A DNA stretch of 64,000 nt from Paracoccaceae bacterium (GCA_022448925.1 JAKVCP010000007.1:17058-81057); one strand, 5' to 3'; shown: positions 49,203-58,277, counted from the first letter of the stretch. Translations and numbers: made by a program. Notes: generated by a model not told the origin, from the letters alone.

Positions 49203-49246
49203 GCATCTGAAACAAAAGCCTTTTTTACGGTTTGCTTTTCAGATGC
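49203..49246. other. Stem-loop in the meh upstream region
   Basis: GCATCTGAA (49203-49211) is perfectly complementary to TTCAGATGC (49238-49246). Allowing a small bulge, an inner AAAAGC/GCTTTT pairing can extend the stem. It may be a terminator for a rightward transcript, a leader structure, or chance. Confidence 0.35.
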
Positions 49247-49814
49247 AGCATCAAAAAATTTCTTTTCATTCTTTCCAAACAACACCCATGGGCACGAAGA
49301 ATTTTGGCGAAAGCCGCTCTGTCATCCACGCCGCAAGACCCAATTCTGGCCTGCACAGTGGACAGACAAACCGTCCTCTCTGAAGGCGGCAACCGGGGTT
49401 TCACGCAAGGGATAAGATCATTCGTCGAAGCGGCAAAATGCACGCGAGATAGAGGCCCAAAAGGACACCCTGGACGACTATCTGAACAGTTATCAAACTG
49501 CCCGACAACGCATGTCGGAGCTTTGAGTGCAAAGCACACTTCCCATTTGAACGCCGCGCTCAAGTGGCATAAGGAAGCGCTTGTCGATATGAGGATCCAT
49601 CCATGCACCGTGTCCAACCCCTGCATCAGGCCCCACCCCGGCATCTCAGCCAGCTTGGTTTATGCACAGAATTTAGTCGCGACATGGACAGCGCATATTG
49701 CGCAATCAGTCATATGGCGGCGGTGAAAAACACCCGCAGCAATGACCACGGAACAACCGGAACAACGAGCAAGAGTGTCTTGGACCGCGCCGCCCGTTGT
49801 GCCCCTATCGCGCG

Positions 49815-50531
49815 ATGAGCATACTGCGTACCATTGGCATTCTGGGTGGCATGGGCCCAGAGGCGACAATCCTTCTGCAGCGCAAGTTGATAGAGGCGGT
49901 CCCCGCCCGGGATGACAAGGATCACATCCCCCTATTGATCGACATGAACCCTGGCGTGCCCTCGCGGATCGCCCATCTCATCGAAGGGACAGGCAAGGAC
50001 CCAGGGCCAACGCTTGCCATGATGGCGCGTCGCTTGCAAACCGCCGGCGCTGTGGCCCTGGCGATGCCCTGCAATACGGCACATCACTACGCCGCTTCGA
50101 TCACGGAAGCTGTCGACATCCCGCTGCTGAATATGGTCCAGTTGGCCGCAGATCATGCCGCCGGGGTGCTTGGCAAAGAGGGATGTGTCGGCATGCTTGC
50201 CTCGCCTGCGGTCCAGCGCACACGGCTGTTTGAAGCTGCGCTTGCCGACCGCGGGATCAAGGTCGTCTGGCCTGCCCAAGGCTCTGACATGCTGGCGGCT
50301 ATCCGTGCCATCAAGGCTGACGGCCCATGCGACTTTGCCAGAGATATACTGCATGCCGCCTCCGAGGACTTGCATGCAGCGGGTGCGGGCCTGCAATTCA
50401 TTGCGTGTTCGGAGTTCTCAATCATCGCCGACAGCGTGACGTCCCAAGCCCGGTCAGTTGATACAATAGACCTGTTGGTTAAGGCCATTGTCGCCGCGTC
50501 ACATCCCGATATGCCAGACGGCGCGGATTGA
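49815..50531 (+). CDS. Aspartate/glutamate racemase family protein
   Basis: A protein of 238 residues. It starts MSILRTIGILGGMGPEATIL, and has the two catalytic cysteines in LAMPCNTAHHY (near residue 83) and FIACSEFSII (near residue 198); the second motif has ACSE where most relatives have ACTE. It should interconvert L- and D-forms of aspartate or glutamate, or a related substrate. The ATG at 49815 was chosen over a TTG 6 codons upstream because the family starts at this point. It converges on the LysR gene. Confidence 0.88.
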   Translation: MSILRTIGILGGMGPEATILLQRKLIEAVPARDDKDHIPLLIDMNPGVPSRIAHLIEGTGKDPGPTLAMMARRLQTAGAVALAMPCNTAHHYAASITEAVDIPLLNMVQLAADHAAGVLGKEGCVGMLASPAVQRTRLFEAALADRGIKVVWPAQGSDMLAAIRAIKADGPCDFARDILHAASEDLHAAGAGLQFIACSEFSIIADSVTSQARSVDTIDLLVKAIVAASHPDMPDGAD

Positions 50532-50735
50532 TCCCAAAACAAGACAGTTCATGCTCTGGATCAGAGGCCTTCACGGATCCGGATGCATGACCTGCCAAGG
50601 GAACTGCAGTTTGGAATGCAGCAACAGTGCAAGGCATCAAACCCGCGCCTGCCTGCGGGGCAGACCGCATTTACGCGTTCCCAGTTGCAGGCCAAGATCC
50701 TTCTAGCCGACACACTTTATGGCGGCGCCTGCATG

Positions 50736-51647
50736 TTACAAGGTGTTCCAAAATCTTTGGGCGGTCGAATCGAAGGCTGCCGGGTTTGACAGCGCGGAAA
50801 TGGTCAATGCTGTGCACCAGCTTTCGTTTCCGATCGGCACCACAGACCCTTCGACAAGCTCGGCCGCAATTGCCGTTTCAGGCATCCAGGCGAACCCGCT
50901 TCCCGTCATCAAACGCCGCTTGATGGTTTCAACCAAACCATCGACATAGATCATATCAGCCTGCAAACGCCGCCGGCCAATGATATGTTCCACCACCATC
51001 CCCAGAAACGAAGACCGTTCATAGGCAAGGTAGGGGATCGCTTGGCGCCCGGGTCCGTCAAGATCCCAGCCATGCGCGTCGACCGCCTTGGAGGCAGCAA
51101 CGGGGATCAGCCGGTCCCGGTGAAGATCCTTCCGGGCAAATGGGGTTTCATCAATCATCGGCGACACTGCGTGATGGTAGTAACACAGCATGACATCAAC
51201 GGCCCCTTCGACCAGAAGCTCGCAGCAGGTGCTTAGGGAATCGGAAATCACCCGCGTTCTCAGATCAGGGATCTGAGATTGCATTTCTTCTATGCGAGCT
51301 GCCAAAAAATTAACCGAAATAGTGTGCAGCACGGAAAATCTGACAAATCGGCTGTCACCCCGATCGGCATCTCGCAAAGCTTGGCGCGTTTCGGACAATT
51401 GAGAAACGGCAGCAAGGGCAACGGGCAAGAACTGCTGGCCTGCTTCTGTCAATTGCACAGGATAGGTTGCCCGATTGACCAAGGGCAATCCCACCCAGCT
51501 TTCCAAGGCCTTGATTCTACGACTAAAAGCGGACTGCGTAATATTTCTCTCGTTTGAAGCGCGGGTAAAGTTCAAGGTTCTCGCCAAGCATTCAAAATCA
51601 CGAAGCCAATTCAAATCCAAGGTCGTCTCCACAGGGTGCAGCTGCAT
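50736..51647 (-). CDS. LysR-family transcriptional regulator of the divergent ABC operon
   Basis: A protein of 303 residues. The winged helix-turn-helix occupies residues 10-70 (LNWLRDFECLARTLNFTRAS, ITQSAFSRRIKALESWVGLP) and is followed by a typical effector-binding domain. It points away from the transporter genes, the usual layout of a LysR activator and its target, with a 242-base intergenic region for its binding site. The effector is likely the transported compound or its breakdown product. Confidence 0.9.
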   Translation of the reverse strand: MQLHPVETTLDLNWLRDFECLARTLNFTRASNERNITQSAFSRRIKALESWVGLPLVNRATYPVQLTEAGQQFLPVALAAVSQLSETRQALRDADRGDSRFVRFSVLHTISVNFLAARIEEMQSQIPDLRTRVISDSLSTCCELLVEGAVDVMLCYYHHAVSPMIDETPFARKDLHRDRLIPVAASKAVDAHGWDLDGPGRQAIPYLAYERSSFLGMVVEHIIGRRRLQADMIYVDGLVETIKRRLMTGSGFAWMPETAIAAELVEGSVVPIGNESWCTALTISALSNPAAFDSTAQRFWNTL

Positions 51648-51889
51648 TTTCTGGCAGTATATCCAAGGTTATGCAAATTCGGAATAGTTCCATGAAATGT
51701 TCGAATTGGCACGTGCAAAACGCTTTGACCTAGGCTTTCAAACAGGGATCAGGAGCTGACACACCGTCAAACCTCGGTCTTTGGGCAGGCCACGGGTCTG
51801 GCTTGTCTGGCACTGCCGCGCATTGCGGGAAAAGAATGAAAACACACGACCGCGTTCCAACGCTGCAAATCTCAACAGAGGAGATTAAG

Positions 51890-52855
51890 ATGAAAACGAA
51901 CCTGAAAACACTGGGGCTTGCGACAGCCCTTGGCATCATTGCCTTGCCGGCACTGGCGTCAGAAGAAGTGAAAATCGGTGTGCCCTCCTGGACGGGTGCA
52001 CAGGCCATCGCACACGTGTTGGGTGCGGTTGTGGAAATGCGCATCGGCGGTAAGGTCGAATATGTGCCGGGCAACAACGCCACGATTTTCCAGGCGATGG
52101 ACCAGGGCAAAGGCGACATCGACGTACACCCTGATGTCTGGCTGCCAAACCAAGAAAGCTTTACCAAGAAATACGTCGATGGGGCCGGCACAGTGACGCT
52201 GTCGTCAAACCCCTATGAAGGCAACCAGGGCTTTTGCGTATCCGAAGATTTTGGCAAGGCCAACAACATCACCGATATCGCGGACCTGGGTCGCCCGGAT
52301 GTTGCTGCATTGATGGACAGCGATGGCAACGGCAAGGGTGAAATGTGGATCGGCGCGCCCGGCTGGGCCTCGGCGAACGTGAACGAAGTCAAAACCCGCG
52401 ACTATGGCCTGCTTGATTTCATCGAGCCGATCCGCGCCGAAGAAAGTGTCAAGACCGCACGCATCAAGGACAGCATCGCCAAGGGCGAGGGCTATGCGTT
52501 CTATTGCTACAAACCGCACGCAGTCTGGTTCATGTTCGACGTCAAGATGCTGAGCGAACCGACCTTTGATCCGGCCAAATACGTGATGGTGCAGCCCTCG
52601 GATGATCCTGATTGGTACAACAAGTCATCAGTTGCGACCAAGGATGCACTGAAAAACGTCCAGATTGCCTGGTCGAACTCATTGGAAAGCCGCTCGCCGG
52701 CAATTGCCGAGTTCTTTGCCAATTTCGGCCTGACAGCGGATGACGTATCGGGTTTTGCGTACGAAATCAGCGGCAAGGGCCGTGATCCGGCGGATGTGGC
52801 CCGTGAGTGGGTTGAAGCCAACCCTGAGCGTGTCGACGCCTGGCTGGGCCTGTAA
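51890..52855 (+). CDS. Quaternary-amine ABC transporter substrate-binding protein (OpuAC/ProX type)
   Basis: A protein of 321 residues with a signal peptide (KTLGLATALGIIALPALA, cleavage after residue 23). The OpuAC domain shows EEVKIGVPSWTGAQAIAHVL, DIDVHPDVWLPNQ, WIGAPGWASANVN and YAFYCYKPHAVWFMF. The tryptophans in these four places match the aromatic cage used by glycine betaine, choline, TMAO or DMSP binders. The ATG at 51890 follows GAGGAG. It heads the transporter operon under the divergent LysR gene. The exact ligand cannot be read from sequence. Confidence 0.9.
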   Translation: MKTNLKTLGLATALGIIALPALASEEVKIGVPSWTGAQAIAHVLGAVVEMRIGGKVEYVPGNNATIFQAMDQGKGDIDVHPDVWLPNQESFTKKYVDGAGTVTLSSNPYEGNQGFCVSEDFGKANNITDIADLGRPDVAALMDSDGNGKGEMWIGAPGWASANVNEVKTRDYGLLDFIEPIRAEESVKTARIKDSIAKGEGYAFYCYKPHAVWFMFDVKMLSEPTFDPAKYVMVQPSDDPDWYNKSSVATKDALKNVQIAWSNSLESRSPAIAEFFANFGLTADDVSGFAYEISGKGRDPADVAREWVEANPERVDAWLGL

Positions 52856-52872
52856 TCCATCTGCAAAAATCC

Positions 52873-52900
52873 GCCGGTATCGATGACAGTCGGTACCGGC
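52873..52900 (+). terminator. Intercistronic hairpin after the binding-protein gene
   Basis: The arms GCCGGTATCGA and TCGGTACCGGC pair over 11 bases with one wobble around the loop TGACAG; a short T-run (CTCTTTTT) follows 9 bases later. Such structures after a binding-protein gene usually give partial termination or protect its mRNA so that it is made in excess over the membrane parts. Confidence 0.7.
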
Positions 52901-52941
52901 ACCCTGCCTCTTTTTCACTTCAAGTCCCGGGACCCCCCCGC

Positions 52942-54006
52942 ATGAGTTCTGCCTCTGCCGACACTGTTGTCGAAATTTCAAACGTCTGGAAAATTTTCGG
53001 CGAAAATGCGCAATCTGCCCTGCGAGCGATTGGTGACCGGGGCCTCACCAAGGCCGAGGTCCTGGCCGAAATGGGCGCCGTGGTCGGCGTTGCCGATGTC
53101 AGCCTGTCGGTCAACCGTGGCGAGATTTTCTGCATCATGGGTCTGTCCGGCAGTGGAAAATCCACGCTCGTTCGCCATTTCAATCGTCTTTTGGAACCGA
53201 CCGCAGGCAAGATTGAAATCGAAGGCACGGACGTTATGGCGCTTGGCCCCAAGCAGCTCCAGGAGTTTCGCAATCGCAAGATCGGCATGGTCTTTCAGAA
53301 CTTTGCGCTGATGCCGCACAGGTCGGTCCTGGACAATGTCGCGATGCCCCTCGAGATCCGCCAGATCGCCAAAAATGAAAGGTTGCGGCAGGCTGCGGCC
53401 ATTCTTGACATTGTTGAACTGGGCGCCTGGGGTTCAAAGTTCGCCCACGAGTTGTCAGGTGGCATGCAGCAGCGCGTCGGCCTGGCCCGTGCGTTGGCTG
53501 CAAACCCCGACGTTCTGCTGATGGACGAACCATTTTCTGCGCTGGACCCGTTGATCAGGCGGCAATTGCAGGATGAGTTCATCCGCCTGTCGAAGATCTT
53601 GAAAAAGACCACCATCTTCATCACGCATGATCTGGACGAGGCTGTCCGCATCGGCGACCGTATCGCGATCATGCGCGACGGAAAAATGGTTCAGATCGGA
53701 ACCGCCGAAGATATCGTCATGCATCCTGCAGACGACTATGTTGCCGATTTTGTTGCGGGTATTTCACGCCTAAAGGTGGTGCATGCCCATGCCGTGATGC
53801 AACCCATTGACCGTTTTGTCGCTGCCCATGGGCCTTTGCCAAGTGATGCCCCACGGGTCTCAGACAGCGAAACCCTGAGCACTCTGATCAACATGGCAAT
53901 AGACGACGACAAACCAATCCTCGTGCAGGTCAAGGGCCAGGACGCGGGGGTGATCACCCGTGCCGATCTTCTGAGCACGGTGATCGAAGGGACAGAAGTA
54001 TCATGA
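52942..54006 (+). CDS. Quaternary-amine ABC transporter ATP-binding protein
   Basis: A protein of 354 residues. Walker A is GLSGSGKSTLVRHFN (from residue 67), the Q-loop is GMVFQNFALMPHRSV, the signature is HELSGGMQQRVGLARALA and Walker B is VLLMDEPFSALDPL. A ProV-type N-terminal extension (VWKIFGENAQSALRAIGDRG) is present; after the nucleotide domain there is a CBS-like regulatory tail (DKPILVQVKGQDAGVITRAD). It energises the permease encoded next, whose start overlaps its stop (ATGA). Confidence 0.93.
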   Translation: MSSASADTVVEISNVWKIFGENAQSALRAIGDRGLTKAEVLAEMGAVVGVADVSLSVNRGEIFCIMGLSGSGKSTLVRHFNRLLEPTAGKIEIEGTDVMALGPKQLQEFRNRKIGMVFQNFALMPHRSVLDNVAMPLEIRQIAKNERLRQAAAILDIVELGAWGSKFAHELSGGMQQRVGLARALAANPDVLLMDEPFSALDPLIRRQLQDEFIRLSKILKKTTIFITHDLDEAVRIGDRIAIMRDGKMVQIGTAEDIVMHPADDYVADFVAGISRLKVVHAHAVMQPIDRFVAAHGPLPSDAPRVSDSETLSTLINMAIDDDKPILVQVKGQDAGVITRADLLSTVIEGTEVS

Positions 54007-55553
54007 CCGACCAGAACGATCTTGGCGTCAATCCGCTTGAAGACACGGAAAGCGACGCAGCGCTGGCCTATGCCGAAGAACGGCGCGTCAACATCCGTAC
54101 CTTCGTCCGCACCAGTCCGGACTACTACATCCGCAATTTCGACAAGATCGGCGCCTCATCGCGGTTCACACCGACCCTGAACCTGATGGCCGGGATATTT
54201 GGCCCGGTTTGGTTCGGTGCCCGAGGATTGTGGTCCTGGGCGCTGCCATTTCTCATCCTCGAAACCTTGGCTTTTGTGCAAATCGCACGTGGTCTGTTCG
54301 GAGATCTCGCCGCCGGTGCGATGGAGCGTATTGCGTCGATCGAAGGCACGCTTGAGCTGCGCCGAAAGCAACTTGCAGCGGCGATACGCGACGACTCTGA
54401 CAAGATCGACGTCTACCGACGGACGGTGGAGTCGTTGGAACAAAACATCGGTGGCATCCGCGCCCAGGCCGAGGCGCTTGCCGCGCAGGGCCCCACAATT
54501 GTTCTGACGGGAGTCGCCCTTCTCTTGATCGTAAAGGCTGCCCAATCGATCGTGGCCAATTGGGCTCTTGAGGGACGATTTTCAGAGTGGCTGTCAGATG
54601 CGTCAATCCGATCGGCCATGCCGATCACCCATATCGTCTTCAGCGCCATTTTCATGGGTCTGATCGTGGCAGCGGCCACATTGCACTACAGCTTTCCCGG
54701 ACGCCTGGCTTTGCTAAGCGAATTTCCCACCGACCCGGCGATCCGCCTGACCAGCATTCAAGGGGTTGAAGATTTCATCGCCTGGTGTGTCCGTAACAGC
54801 GAGACGTTTTTTGATGGGCTGACCTATGGCATCCGTGCCCTGCTTGATGCGCTCGAAATTATCCTGGTTCAGACGCCCTGGATCGTGATCGCCAGCCTGA
54901 TCGTGCTGTTGACCTGGCTGACCGCAGGCATTCGGACCGCGATTTATTCAGGAGCGTTTCTGGCCTACATGGGGCTTTTAGGGTTCTGGGAAGGCGCAAT
55001 GACAACGCTCGCTCTTTTGGGAACGGCCGCCTGCCTGTCGATTGTCATTGGGATTCCCTTGGGCATGTTCGCCGCACGCCGTCCGCGTTTTTACGCGTTT
55101 ATTCAGCCTGTTATGGATTTCATGCAGACCATGCCCGCCTTTGTCTTCATGGTTCCTGTGATCGCATTTTTTGGCGTTGGCAAGCCTGCAGCCGTCGTTG
55201 TCACCATGATTTTCGGCGGCACACCCGTGGTGCGACTGACAGTGCTTGGTCTGCGCGGCGTCCCCGAAAGTGTGCGTGAGGCGGCAATCAGTTTTGGGGC
55301 CAACAAGTGGTATCTCTTGACCAAGGTCGACCTGCCTTTGGCGAGCCCGTCAATCCGTGCCGGCATCAACCAGACCATCATGCTGTCGCTTGCGATGGTG
55401 GTGGTTGCCTCTTTGATTGGCGCAAAGGGCTTGGGCGAGGACGTCCTTGAGGCACTGCAATATGCAAATGTCGGACAGGGCATCCTGGCCGGCTTTTCGA
55501 TCCTGTTCTGCGCCATGATTCTTGATCGTATCGTGCAAGGCGGGCGCAAATGA
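54003..55553 (+). CDS. Quaternary-amine ABC transporter permease with an extra N-terminal domain
   Basis: A protein of 516 residues, almost twice the usual ProW/ChoW size. The C-terminal 270 residues are the normal permease (WEGAMTTLALLGTAACLSIV, VPESVREAAISFGANKWYLL as the EAA coupling loop, NQTIMLSLAMVVVASLIGAK). The N-terminal part has a motif like DUF2628 (SPDYYIRNFDKIGASSRF, then IFGPVWFGARGLWSWAL), two membrane segments (about 60-97), a coiled coil (about 103-163) and two more membrane segments. The fusion may add a regulatory or dimerising element. Both ends overlap neighbours by 4 bases. Confidence 0.9.
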   Translation: MTDQNDLGVNPLEDTESDAALAYAEERRVNIRTFVRTSPDYYIRNFDKIGASSRFTPTLNLMAGIFGPVWFGARGLWSWALPFLILETLAFVQIARGLFGDLAAGAMERIASIEGTLELRRKQLAAAIRDDSDKIDVYRRTVESLEQNIGGIRAQAEALAAQGPTIVLTGVALLLIVKAAQSIVANWALEGRFSEWLSDASIRSAMPITHIVFSAIFMGLIVAAATLHYSFPGRLALLSEFPTDPAIRLTSIQGVEDFIAWCVRNSETFFDGLTYGIRALLDALEIILVQTPWIVIASLIVLLTWLTAGIRTAIYSGAFLAYMGLLGFWEGAMTTLALLGTAACLSIVIGIPLGMFAARRPRFYAFIQPVMDFMQTMPAFVFMVPVIAFFGVGKPAAVVVTMIFGGTPVVRLTVLGLRGVPESVREAAISFGANKWYLLTKVDLPLASPSIRAGINQTIMLSLAMVVVASLIGAKGLGEDVLEALQYANVGQGILAGFSILFCAMILDRIVQGGRK

Positions 55554-56266
55554 CGCCGGTTGTCTTCGTGCACGGATTTATGGGCGGAAGCCAGCAATGG
55601 CAGGGACAGAACGACTCTGCGCTGGGCTGCGACATCATTCGCCTCGATTTGCCCGGCTTCGGTGCCAAGGCCCACCTCGAGGCGCTCTGCAGTATTGGGG
55701 ATTATGCAGATTGGGCGTTGAATGAACTGAGCAAACAGGGCGTTGAGCAGGTTAACCTTGTCGGCCATTCCATGGGCGGCATGGTCGTGCAGGAAATGGT
55801 CGCGCGGGCGCCGACGCGGATGGAGCGGTTGGTGCTGTACGGTACCGGCGCCACAGGTGTCCTGCCCGGCAGGTTTGAGACGATCGGCACCTCAAAGCGG
55901 CGCGCCGTTACAGACGGCCCGCAGGCCACAGCCCGGCGCATTTCGGCCACTTGGTTCCTTGAGAGGGAACACGCGTCAGGCTACGAAGCCTGTGCTGCGA
56001 TCGCAGAGCAATGCGGGCTGCCGGCCATGCTCAACGGACTTGACGCGATGGAGGGATGGAGCGGTGCGGAGCGGCTTGAACACATAGACACAAAAACCTT
56101 GGTCATATGGGGCGACTGTGACCGCACCTATCCTTGGCAGCAAACGGAACAACTGTGGCAATCGATCCCAGACGCGAACCTGTTGGTCATGCCTGGATGT
56201 GCGCATGCTGCGCATCTGGAAAAACCCTGGTTGTTCAACAGCGTTCTGAAGAATTTCCTAAGCTGA
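55550..56266 (+). CDS. Alpha/beta hydrolase encoded with the quaternary-amine importer
   Basis: A protein of 238 residues with a full catalytic triad: nucleophile Ser74 in NLVGHSMGGMVVQEM, aspartate in LVIWGDCDRTYPW and histidine in MPGCAHAAHLEKPWL. The oxyanion segment is VFVHGFMGGSQQW. Its ATG overlaps the permease stop (ATGA), so it is part of the transport operon. It lacks a signal peptide, so it would act on an imported compound, for example an ester of choline, carnitine or a related betaine; that substrate is inference from context. Confidence 0.87.
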   Translation: MTPVVFVHGFMGGSQQWQGQNDSALGCDIIRLDLPGFGAKAHLEALCSIGDYADWALNELSKQGVEQVNLVGHSMGGMVVQEMVARAPTRMERLVLYGTGATGVLPGRFETIGTSKRRAVTDGPQATARRISATWFLEREHASGYEACAAIAEQCGLPAMLNGLDAMEGWSGAERLEHIDTKTLVIWGDCDRTYPWQQTEQLWQSIPDANLLVMPGCAHAAHLEKPWLFNSVLKNFLS

Positions 56267-56407
56267 GATTTAGGCTATGGCAGAGCCATCAGAACGTCCG
56301 TGCCCAAGATCGCTCTGACGTGAACAGCCTGCGGTCAGGGGTCAGGGCCCGCGAAAAGACAGCAAGACCGGTCCGTATTGCGGTAACTTGCCCAGCTTTT
56401 TTTGCGC

Positions 56408-57007
56408 CTAATCCCGGGCAACCAGATCAGGAATAATGTCGATGATGCTGGACCCGAGCATATCGTCTTTCTTGAAGCGATTTGCTGTCAGCAGTTGTGC
56501 ATATCCGTGAACAAGGCTCCAGGCAAACATCTGTTGCTTTGCTTCGACCTTGGTTTGTGCGCCCTCAAATTTGCCAAAGTCCTTTGAGACGTCAGCAAGG
56601 ATCTGAAAACAGGCGCCAACGTTGCGCATCAAATCAGGATCGCTTGACGAGACGCGATCCCGGGCAAACATCAGCTCATATAACGCCGGATTGTCCCGCG
56701 CAAAGTCAACATATCCCAAAAACGCTGCTTGGCGCCGCGCCTCCCTTCGCGCCGTCTCGTCAAGACCTTTGCGCATGTAACGCTCCAATTCGGCATATCC
56801 TTGTGCAGCAAGCGCCGTCAAAAGAGCCGCTTTGTTGGCAAAATGATTTTGCGGTGCCGTTGCACTGACGCCGACAGCTTCTGCACATTTTCGCAATGAC
56901 AGGTTGCTGTGGCCCTCCGTTTCCAGAAGGCCGCGCGCCGCTATCAAAAGCGCATCCTTCAGGTTCCCATGATGATACGGTTTTTGGGCTTTGGTCTTTG
57001 GCGTCAT
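56408..57007 (-). CDS. TetR-family transcriptional regulator
   Basis: A protein of 199 residues. The N-terminal helix-turn-helix reads NLKDALLIAARGLLETEGHS then LSLRKCAEAVGVSATAPQNH and FANKAALLTALAA; the C-terminal ligand domain resembles the WHG-type group (DFARDNPALYELMFARDR). It diverges from the alpha/beta hydrolase gene, with a 32-bp palindrome between the two starts that is probably its own operator. It would repress both until an effector binds. Confidence 0.92.
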   Translation of the reverse strand: MTPKTKAQKPYHHGNLKDALLIAARGLLETEGHSNLSLRKCAEAVGVSATAPQNHFANKAALLTALAAQGYAELERYMRKGLDETARREARRQAAFLGYVDFARDNPALYELMFARDRVSSSDPDLMRNVGACFQILADVSKDFGKFEGAQTKVEAKQQMFAWSLVHGYAQLLTANRFKKDDMLGSSIIDIIPDLVARD

Positions 57008-57056
57008 AAGAGTGTGTAAACTTTTCCTTGACTCATGCGCAAGCGCCTAGATAGAG

Positions 57057-57088
57057 ATATGTGCACTGCAAATAAGCACTGCACATAT
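57057..57088. promoter_or_regulatory. 32-bp operator-like palindrome between tetR and the hydrolase gene
   Basis: The arms ATATGTGCACTGC (57057-57069) and GCACTGCACATAT (57076-57088) are complementary at 12 of 13 positions around the spacer AAATAA. This is the size of a TetR dimer-pair site. It ends on the first two bases of an ATG (57087), which supports the downstream ATG at 57099 as the real start of the hydrolase. Confidence 0.75.
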
Positions 57089-57098
57089 GGGGGCTCGT

Positions 57099-58121
57099 AT
57101 GAGAAAGATCATGGTTTATGCGCTTGCTGCCGTCATCGGGATAATGATTTTGGCTGCTGGCTTCTGGTTTTTGAATCCAATGGGGATGAGAGACACGCTT
57201 CTTGCAAATCAGATCGTCAAGATGCGTGTCGCGCCAGCACGACTTGCCAACCCCAAGACACCGGGTGACTATGGAATGGCCTATGTCAACGTTGACATTG
57301 TTACCGATGACAATGTTCGCCTGAGCGCCTGGGAAATCCCGGCTTCGGATCCGTCAGATCAAACGATCATCTTGAACCATCCTCTGACCACAACACGATA
57401 TGGGTCAGAGAAGGGACTTGACGGCGTTGCCGCAGAATTTCTGCCGATGGTCAAACACTTGCACACCGCAGGTTACAATGTGGTCATGTACGACCACCGC
57501 GGTCAGGGAGACAGCGACGGCGGTCTTGGACGCACATCCAAGGGCGTTGAGGTCCCGGTGGGCGCAGGTGTGACGGAATGGCAGGATGTTGTTGCTTCAC
57601 TCAAGTATGTGCTTGGACATTCCGAATTCGGCGATGATGAAATCATATTCATGTCTCAATGCATGGGCGCCAATGCGACGTTTCTGGCTTGGCAAAATGC
57701 ACCAGAGCTTTTTGCGAACCCTCAAATCAAGGCGCTTGTCGCAAATCAACCCACTTTGTCTTACAACATGACGGACCGCTTCATACAGGCAAAAACTGGA
57801 ATTGACTTGGTCGACCGGGTTCTTGAAACGCAAGTTGAACGCTATGGATTTGGCTTTGCAAATGCTTTGAAAACGGTGCCAAGCGTCACGGTTCCGATCC
57901 TGTTCGCACAGGTTGAAAAGGATCAATACACCTTCAACTTGGCAACAGGACAGAACGACATTCAAGAAATTATGGACGCCGCCACCTCGGATCATGAAGT
58001 TATCTGGATCGGCCCCGACCATCCAAACGCTTTTGGAACGGACATGCGGTTTGACGGGTACCAGTACTTCAACCATCATCCAGAGCAATTGCTGGGCTTT
58101 ATGTCAAAGATGTTCAGCTGA
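57099..58121 (+). CDS. Membrane-anchored alpha/beta hydrolase with a cysteine nucleophile
   Basis: A protein of 340 residues. A membrane anchor (KIMVYALAAVIGIMILAAGF, residues 3-22) precedes an alpha/beta hydrolase domain: IILNHPLTTTRYG, VVMYDHRGQGDSDGG and the nucleophile elbow IIFMSQCMGANATFLAW. The elbow has Cys188 where most relatives have serine, and serine instead of glycine two positions earlier. An aspartate (QVEKDQYT) and a histidine (GPDHPNAFG) complete a likely triad. GGGGG lies 5 bases before the chosen ATG. It is divergent from, and probably controlled by, the TetR gene. Dienelactone hydrolase is a known cysteine example; the substrate here is unknown. Confidence 0.82.
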   Translation: MRKIMVYALAAVIGIMILAAGFWFLNPMGMRDTLLANQIVKMRVAPARLANPKTPGDYGMAYVNVDIVTDDNVRLSAWEIPASDPSDQTIILNHPLTTTRYGSEKGLDGVAAEFLPMVKHLHTAGYNVVMYDHRGQGDSDGGLGRTSKGVEVPVGAGVTEWQDVVASLKYVLGHSEFGDDEIIFMSQCMGANATFLAWQNAPELFANPQIKALVANQPTLSYNMTDRFIQAKTGIDLVDRVLETQVERYGFGFANALKTVPSVTVPILFAQVEKDQYTFNLATGQNDIQEIMDAATSDHEVIWIGPDHPNAFGTDMRFDGYQYFNHHPEQLLGFMSKMFS

Positions 58122-58277
58122 CGCAGAGCGGCATTTTGCATGAAACAAAGCGCACGATCTTGAAGGCGCCGTTTCACAAGTCGGGCCCCTTGCAAAACAG
58201 CGGGGGCTTGACACGCTTTGGCGCCCGGCATGGCGGGTCGCCGGCCTTTGTTTCACGCGCCAGAGCGTAGAACGTAT

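Larger units (their letters stand above)
49095..49814. other. 720-base gap upstream of meh and of the racemase gene
   Basis: No credible gene. Near meh it is AT-rich and holds a near-perfect 28-bp palindrome and a second stem-loop (both listed). Further right, frames exist on both strands but lack ribosome sites and change frame repeatedly. One 36-codon stretch (49416-49526, plus strand) reads like a charged helix (REIEAQKDTLDDYLNSYQ) but has no start codon. Confidence 0.5.

Noticed and set aside
49416..49526. Helix-like 36-codon stretch (REIEAQKDTLDDYLNSYQ)
   Set aside because: No start codon and stops on both sides; at most a relic, possibly chance.
49232..49726. A 164-codon frame in the gap before the racemase gene
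   Set aside because: No ribosome site, no protein-like pattern and competing frames on both strands.
51676..51707. AATTCG-N20-CGAATT repeat as a LysR binding site
   Set aside because: Only 6-base arms and no T-N11-A core that stands out; plausible place but weak evidence.
57087..57098. Upstream ATG start for the TetR-linked hydrolase
   Set aside because: It lies in the operator palindrome without a ribosome site, while the ATG 12 bases on has GGGGG in front.
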